Source: Gammaproteobacteria bacterium
GTDB lineage: Bacteria > Pseudomonadota > Gammaproteobacteria > Pseudomonadales > Azotimanducaceae
Reading direction: 5' to 3'
NCBI GenBank assembly: GCA_012961165.1
Contig: DTZW01000050.1
Location: 6,807 to 42,592, forward strand
Length of the DNA: 35,786 bases
The notes beneath the pieces were generated by a model. The model saw only the letters and a list, made by a program, of their open reading frames with translations. It did not search any database and was not told where the DNA came from. A program made the position numbers and the translations under genes. This document shows, in pieces, positions 31,673 through 35,786 of the stretch. Each line of letters starts with the position of its first letter. Within the stretch, counting starts at the first letter, position 1.

Positions 31673-32643
31673 GAGGCCTCCTTTATCTGGTTTCGATCCT
31701 GTACTTTGTTCTTGTGGGCCCGCAAAGCTTCACGCACCCATGTACCTTGCTCATGTACTTTTTTATGGTGTTCGACGCGTTGTTTGTTACACATACCCTT
31801 ACCGTTTATCACGCGCAAAAACTCATCCCAGTCGATAGCGCCAAAATCATAGTGGCCGCGTTCTTCGTTCCACTTAAGATCATCGTCCGGTACCCGAAGA
31901 CCCAGGAATTCTATCTGGGGTATGGTCTGATCTACGAAGGCCTGACGTAACTCATCATTACTCTTTCGTTTTATTTTCCATCGCATAGACTGTGCACTGT
32001 GGGCAGACTCAGCGTCATGCGGACCAAACATCATAAGGGAAGGCCACCACCAGCGATTCAGCGCATCCTGCGCCATGGCTTTTTGTTCTGTACTGCCATT
32101 TGCCAGAACTATGAGGCTTTCATAACCCTGTCGTTGATGAAAACTCTCTTCTTTGCAAATCCTTACCATCGCTCGAGCATAGGGGCCGTATGAGGTGCGT
32201 TGCAGTGATATCTGGTTAACAATCGCTGCGCCATCTACCAACCAGCCAATGGTGCCGATATCGGCCCAGGTCAGTGAAGGGTAGTTGAAAATTGAAGCGT
32301 ATTTTGCAGCTCCGCTTTGCAATGCAGCTACCATTTCTTCACGGGTTATTCCCAGCGTTTCAGTGGCGCTATAAAGGTACAACCCGTGCCCGCCTTCATC
32401 CTGCACCTTGGCCAAAAGAATCATCTTTCGTCGCAATGTTGGAGCACGACCTATCCAATTGCCCTCAGGTTGCATGCCAATTATTTCAGAGTGTGCATGT
32501 TGCGACATTTGCCTGATCAGGTTTTGTCGATAGGCTTCGGGCATCCAGTCTTTTGGTTCAATCTTTTGTTCATCATCAATACGCTTTTGAAAGACCTGCT
32601 CCAACTCGTCTGTATCGAGTTCAAATTGCGTCATATCATTCAC
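31669..32643 (-). CDS. paaA: PaaA: catalytic di-iron subunit of phenylacetyl-CoA 1,2-epoxidase
   Basis: A 324-residue ferritin-like oxygenase subunit. The iron-binding and substrate regions show [36 protein letters not shown], and [21 protein letters not shown], with the expected Glu/His ligands, and [12 protein letters not shown] later. It epoxidises the ring of phenylacetyl-CoA using oxygen and electrons from PaaE. MNDM offers two starts (32643 and 32634); GGGG lies just before the first. paaI lies 14 nt upstream on the minus strand. Confidence 0.94.
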   Translation of the reverse strand: MNDMTQFELDTDELEQVFQKRIDDEQKIEPKDWMPEAYRQNLIRQMSQHAHSEIIGMQPEGNWIGRAPTLRRKMILLAKVQDEGGHGLYLYSATETLGITREEMVAALQSGAAKYASIFNYPSLTWADIGTIGWLVDGAAIVNQISLQRTSYGPYARAMVRICKEESFHQRQGYESLIVLANGSTEQKAMAQDALNRWWWPSLMMFGPHDAESAHSAQSMRWKIKRKSNDELRQAFVDQTIPQIEFLGLRVPDDDLKWNEERGHYDFGAIDWDEFLRVINGKGMCNKQRVEHHKKVHEQGTWVREALRAHKNKVQDRNQIKEAS

Positions 32644-32657
32644 CCCTATATTGATTT

Positions 32658-33095
32658 TTACTCAGCTAATACCGCGCCGCGGATACGCGCGGAACGCCCC
32701 CTGAACTGGGCAATAATCCGATTATTTTGATCACTCACAGCAACATCATATAAACCAGTTTTCTTGCCCTGGTTTACCATGCTGGCGCTGGCAGTTAGTA
32801 GGTCACCGGCAGAGGCAGGTTGTAGATAGTCGATACATGCACCGGATGCAACCGCAACAAAATTCTGGCTGTTACAGGCAAACGCAAAAGCCGAATCCGC
32901 CAGAGAAAATATCATTCCTCCGTGACACATGCCGTGTCCGTTTACCATAGTCTCCCGCACCGTCATCGAGACCACCGCACAGCCCTCGCGCACAGAGACA
33001 ATTTGCATTCCCATCGCTTGAGAAGCACCATCTTCTGCCCACATGGTATCGGCACACCGTGCTGCGAGAAGATCAGCATCGTCTTGTTCTGGCAC
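32658..33095 (-). CDS. paaI: PaaI: phenylacetyl-CoA pathway thioesterase
   Basis: A 145-residue hotdog thioesterase. The catalytic stretch is [20 protein letters not shown], with the Asp of LADS, and the substrate-facing [10 protein letters not shown] is also visible. PaaI hydrolyses ring-hydroxylated or dead-end phenylacetyl-CoA adducts to recycle CoA. It begins 2 nt after the paaG stop, inside the leftward operon. Confidence 0.9.
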   Translation of the reverse strand: MPEQDDADLLAARCADTMWAEDGASQAMGMQIVSVREGCAVVSMTVRETMVNGHGMCHGGMIFSLADSAFAFACNSQNFVAVASGACIDYLQPASAGDLLTASASMVNQGKKTGLYDVAVSDQNNRIIAQFRGRSARIRGAVLAE

Positions 33096-33097
33096 GC

Positions 33098-33889
33098 CTA
33101 GTAACCCTTAAATTCCGGTTTACGCTTCCCCATAAATGCAGCAACCCCTTCTTTATAGTCATTGGACTGCCCGAGCATTCGCATCGCTGACCTTTCATTT
33201 TCCAACTGCTGGTGCATGGGAGTGGAAAGAGATTCGTTCAATAGTTTTTTTATGCTGGCAAGACCCTTGGTGGGTTGCGTTGCCAGGTGTTCTGCAAGTT
33301 TTATGGCTTCACCCATTAGCTGATCGTCATCAACACACTGCCAGATCATTCCCCATGATTCAGCCTGCTCTGCGGTCAGTTTATCCCCCAACAGAGCCAA
33401 TCCTTTCGCTCTGGCCATTCCGACCGCGCGAGGCAAGTTCCATGTTCCTCCGGAATCAGGTACAAGCCCAATTTTGCAAAAAACCTGAACAAAAGAAGCA
33501 CTTCGTGCGGCCAGCACAATATCACAAGCCAGGGCAACGCTTGCCCCTGCTCCTGCAGCGACACCATTAACGGCGCAAATAACTGGTTTTTCCAGGGTCA
33601 TAATTGCGCGTACAAAGGGGTTGTAGTATTTCTCTACAATCTCGCCCAATTCAGCAGGTTCTTCCGCGCCGCTACCCATCAAATCCTTAAGATCCTGACC
33701 CGCACAAAACCCCCTGCCTTCCCCTGTTATCACCAGACATCTGACCTGTGCGTTAGTGCGAACATCCAGCATTGCAGCCTGGACATCTTCGTGCATTGCA
33801 ACGGTAAAGCTGTTCAATGTTTCTGGCAGATTCAGCGTTAAAACCGCCGCTCCGTTAGCCACGTTATATTTAATATTGTTGAAAATCAT
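33098..33889 (-). CDS. paaG: PaaG: 1,2-epoxyphenylacetyl-CoA isomerase
   Basis: A 263-residue crotonase-fold enzyme. The oxyanion-hole segments are EGRGFCAGQDLKDL and AAGAGASVALACDIVLAA, followed by LVPDSGGTWNLPRAVGMARA, the pattern of PaaG. It isomerises the ring epoxide to the oxepin-CoA. It is the first gene of the leftward operon, with AGGAG upstream of ATG 33889 and a 155-bp divergent gap to paaK. The substrates of the next steps (PaaZ, PaaF, PaaH, PaaJ) are handled by enzymes not encoded here. Confidence 0.92.
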   Translation of the reverse strand: MIFNNIKYNVANGAAVLTLNLPETLNSFTVAMHEDVQAAMLDVRTNAQVRCLVITGEGRGFCAGQDLKDLMGSGAEEPAELGEIVEKYYNPFVRAIMTLEKPVICAVNGVAAGAGASVALACDIVLAARSASFVQVFCKIGLVPDSGGTWNLPRAVGMARAKGLALLGDKLTAEQAESWGMIWQCVDDDQLMGEAIKLAEHLATQPTKGLASIKKLLNESLSTPMHQQLENERSAMRMLGQSNDYKEGVAAFMGKRKPEFKGY

Positions 33890-34044
33890 TTTGTCTCCTG
33901 AACGTGCAGATCCTTAAGCCACTCGCCGTGCGCATCGCTGTTTTTTTCATCTTTCGGGATCATAAAATTACCACTTTATGATACATAATTATGACAGTGT
34001 GTCAATTTTGTGTAATATAAGTGAAACCAAGAACGGGAAAGGTT
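33890..34044. promoter_or_regulatory. Divergent paaG-paaK promoter with TGACA-GTG-TGTCA dyad
   Basis: This AT-rich gap between paaG (leftward) and paaK (rightward) holds a perfect 5-bp inverted repeat TGACA-GTG-TGTCA at 33992-34004. The partly similar TTATGATACATAATTATGACA runs into it. This is a good candidate for a PaaX operator, because PaaX should control both directions. No direct match to a published PaaX box was checked. Confidence 0.5.
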
Positions 34045-35334
34045 ATGTCTGCATCGAGCATCGGTTATGAAAGTATAGAAAATGCCACTTTGGATGAACT
34101 ACAGGCTTTGCAACTGACCCGACTCAAACATACGCTCAATCATGTCTACACAAATTCACCGGTCTATCGAAAAAAATTTGAAGATCAGGGTGTGCACCCG
34201 GATGATCTACTCGAGCTAAGTGATCTGGCAAAGTTTCCGTTCACAACCAAAGCCGATCTAAGAGATAACTACCCCTTCGGAATGAACTGCGTACCGATGG
34301 AACAAATTGTTCGCATACACGCATCCAGCGGCACAACCGGTAAGCCCACAGTTGTAAGTTATACGCAGGAAGACATCGACATTTGGGCTTTAATGGGTGC
34401 CCGGTCCATATACGCAGCAGGTGGCAGAGCCAGTGACAAGGTGCATGTGTCCTACGGCTACGGGTTATTTACCGGTGGGCTAGGAGCACACTATGGTGCT
34501 GAGCGGCTGGGATGTGCGGTCATTCCCATGGGCGGGGGACAGACTGCGAAGCAGGTTCAACTGATCCATGACTTTGACCCGGAAATTATAATGGTAACGC
34601 CGTCGTACATGCTGAACATTGCCGATGAAATGGATGCCCAGAACATTGATACCAGTAAGCTTTCGCTTAGGTTGGGTATTTTTGGCGCAGAACCGTGGAC
34701 CGGCTTAATGCGTGAGGCACTCGAAAACAGGTTGGGTATTGATGCGGTCGACATATATGGTTTATCAGAAGTTATGGGCCCCGGTGTTGCGCAGGAATGT
34801 ATTGAAGCAAAGGACGGTCCTACTATTTGGGAGGATCACTTTTACCCTGAAATTATCGATCCCGAAACCGGGGAGGTATTGGAAGACGGAAAGGAAGGAG
34901 AACTGGTTTTTACCAATCTGACCAAAACTGGCATGCCAATGATCCGTTACAGAACCCGTGATCTGTCCCGTCTGCTACCCGGCACATCCAGAACCATGCG
35001 TCGTATGGACAAAATTACCGGCCGAAGTGACGACATGTTGATCATTCGAGGGGTTAACGTTTTTCCAAGTCAGATTGAGGAGCAAATACTGGCCATTAAA
35101 AGCCTGTCTCCACACTATATGATCGAAGTAAGCAGAGACAGTAACCTGGACAACCTATGTATCTGTGTGGAACCAAAAACTGAAATGAACGCAGATGCCG
35201 TCGAAGCAGCGTGCACTCAATTACAACAGCAGGTTAAAGCCCTGATTGGCTTATCCAGTAAAATCAAGATGAAGGCAGTTGGTAGCTTGCCCCGTTCAGA
35301 AGGTAAAGCAAAACGCGTGGTAGATAGTCGTTAG
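34045..35334 (+). CDS. paaK: PaaK: phenylacetate-CoA ligase
   Basis: A 429-residue AMP-forming ligase (from ATG 34045). The P-loop is ASSGTTGKPTVVSYT, then YGYGLFTGGLGAHYGAERLG, YGLSEVMGPGVAQEC, and the hinge ITGRSDDMLIIRGVNVFPS. The N-terminal ATLDELQALQLTRLKHTL matches PaaK. It forms phenylacetyl-CoA, the substrate of PaaABCE. The frame opens at GTG 34021, but ATG 34045 is the more usual start, with GGGAAAGG before it. It is transcribed away from the paaG operon. Confidence 0.93.
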   Translation: MSASSIGYESIENATLDELQALQLTRLKHTLNHVYTNSPVYRKKFEDQGVHPDDLLELSDLAKFPFTTKADLRDNYPFGMNCVPMEQIVRIHASSGTTGKPTVVSYTQEDIDIWALMGARSIYAAGGRASDKVHVSYGYGLFTGGLGAHYGAERLGCAVIPMGGGQTAKQVQLIHDFDPEIIMVTPSYMLNIADEMDAQNIDTSKLSLRLGIFGAEPWTGLMREALENRLGIDAVDIYGLSEVMGPGVAQECIEAKDGPTIWEDHFYPEIIDPETGEVLEDGKEGELVFTNLTKTGMPMIRYRTRDLSRLLPGTSRTMRRMDKITGRSDDMLIIRGVNVFPSQIEEQILAIKSLSPHYMIEVSRDSNLDNLCICVEPKTEMNADAVEAACTQLQQQVKALIGLSSKIKMKAVGSLPRSEGKAKRVVDSR

Positions 35335-35786
35335 GTTCTCTGTAATTACCAGGAGACCAGTGCTCGAACGAGCAAAAACAAAAGTGACGGTGCCAGGAAG
35401 CAGCCACAGCCACTCTTTCCGAGAGAAATATTTTGTGTTTCCGCGAAGCATAAGCCACAAAATCAGTGGCTGCAGATGGAATCGAATCACCGAGGATGAT
35501 ACTTTTATAATGCTGGAAAAATGCGGTTTAAAATAACTATCTACACCGGCCATTTGGATAGGTATATCGGCCAGTCTAAAGAACAACGGTGTTTTACAGG
35601 AAAGTGGTTTATCAGTAGGCTTTTTCGTTGAAATTATCTGGTTTGCGATACTGCGTGGCATTTTTGTTGAGAGTATACTTACTGATCAGGCGCGTTTAAA
35701 AAAAGTCCCATTGAATTTATGCGCAGATTGCAGATGCTGTTTTTACTTTCTGTGAATTAGGACCTCATCCGACCGACCCAGAACGG
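35335..35786. other. Non-coding right end; start-less open frame 35537-35755
   Basis: This 452-bp stretch after paaK has no convincing gene. A plus-strand frame (35537-35755) lacks any start codon. It reads WIGISASLKNNGVLQESGLS, then FVEIIWFAILRGIFVESILT and DQARLKKVPLNL, reminiscent of the C-terminal domain of TetR-family regulators. It could be the tail of a deleted gene. No terminator hairpin is evident after paaK. The possible third repeat copy lies at 35491-35530. Confidence 0.35.
35491..35530. repeat. Possible diverged third copy of the 56-bp repeat, inverted
   Basis: GATACTTTTATAATGCTGGA and the following AAAATGCGGTTTA resemble the reverse complement of copies 1 and 2 (their minus strand reads GATACTTTTGTATTCCTGGA in copy 1). 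Identity is clearly lower than between copies 1 and 2, so this is tentative. It lies downstream of paaK. Confidence 0.35.

Noticed and set aside
31552-31950. A 132-codon plus-strand frame over paaB and paaA
   Set aside because: It is a shadow of two genes of known function and shows no independent signal.
35296-35661. A 121-codon minus-strand frame after paaK
   Set aside because: It runs into the 3' end of paaK, has no ribosome-binding site I can see, and has no family features. It is treated as chance.
1-35786. Search for tRNA, rRNA, riboswitches and phage or plasmid genes
   Set aside because: None recognised by eye. No cloverleaf, integrase, replication or conjugation gene was seen.

Overview
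This window looks like part of a catabolic chromosome region from a gammaproteobacterium, probably an uncultured or marine aerobe. That placement is inferred from the gene families, operon style and moderate base composition; there is no rRNA or tRNA here to fix it. Two catabolic modules are separated by about 6 kb of regulators, orphan enzymes and decayed gene pieces.

Region 1 (1-19944) is a steroid ring-degradation cluster. It joins part of the 3-HSA branch (HsaA, HsaC and HsaD types, which open and cleave rings A/B) to most of the HIP-CoA branch (FadD3, IpdF, IpdC, EchA20, IpdA/IpdB and FadA6 types, which take apart rings C/D). It is laid out as a leftward operon (SnoaL-like, fadD3, ferredoxin; 3326 to 849), a rightward regulator operon (two overlapping Lrp/AsnC genes plus an SRPBCC protein; 3436-4809), a single leftward SDR (5583 to 4819), and a long, tightly packed rightward operon from hsaA (5757) to an esterase-like gene (19944). 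The two divergent promoters share a bipartite motif, TTCGTAAT-N12-AAATACGCAAA, with identical spacing. This suggests a common regulator, possibly the Lrp pair. Within the long operon the hsaE-hsaG-hsaF block appears to have been deleted, leaving a 184-bp scar that fuses the start of a hydratase to the end of an aldolase. A second scar is a 55-codon relic of an SDR gene.

Region 2 (19945-26769) is a junction zone. It holds a TonB-receptor relic, a regulator made of two HxlR-plus-zinc-ribbon units, a DUF3604 lipoprotein gene bracketed by two 56-bp direct repeats, relics of an aminotransferase, a small-domain protein, a cyclophilin and a membrane protein, an intact luciferase-like oxidoreductase, and a truncated PlsC-type acyltransferase.

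Region 3 (26770-35786) has a lone HsaA/acyl-CoA-dehydrogenase-like flavoprotein followed by a phenylacetate upper-pathway cluster. On the minus strand this reads paaG-paaI-paaA-paaB-paaC-paaD-paaE-paaX, with paaK divergent. It converts phenylacetate to phenylacetyl-CoA (PaaK), epoxidises it (PaaABCE, with PaaD for maturation) and isomerises it to the oxepin (PaaG). PaaI rescues CoA and PaaX represses. Ring hydrolysis and beta-oxidation genes (paaZ, F, H, J) are not in the window. The right end is non-coding apart from a possible third, diverged repeat copy and a start-less open frame.
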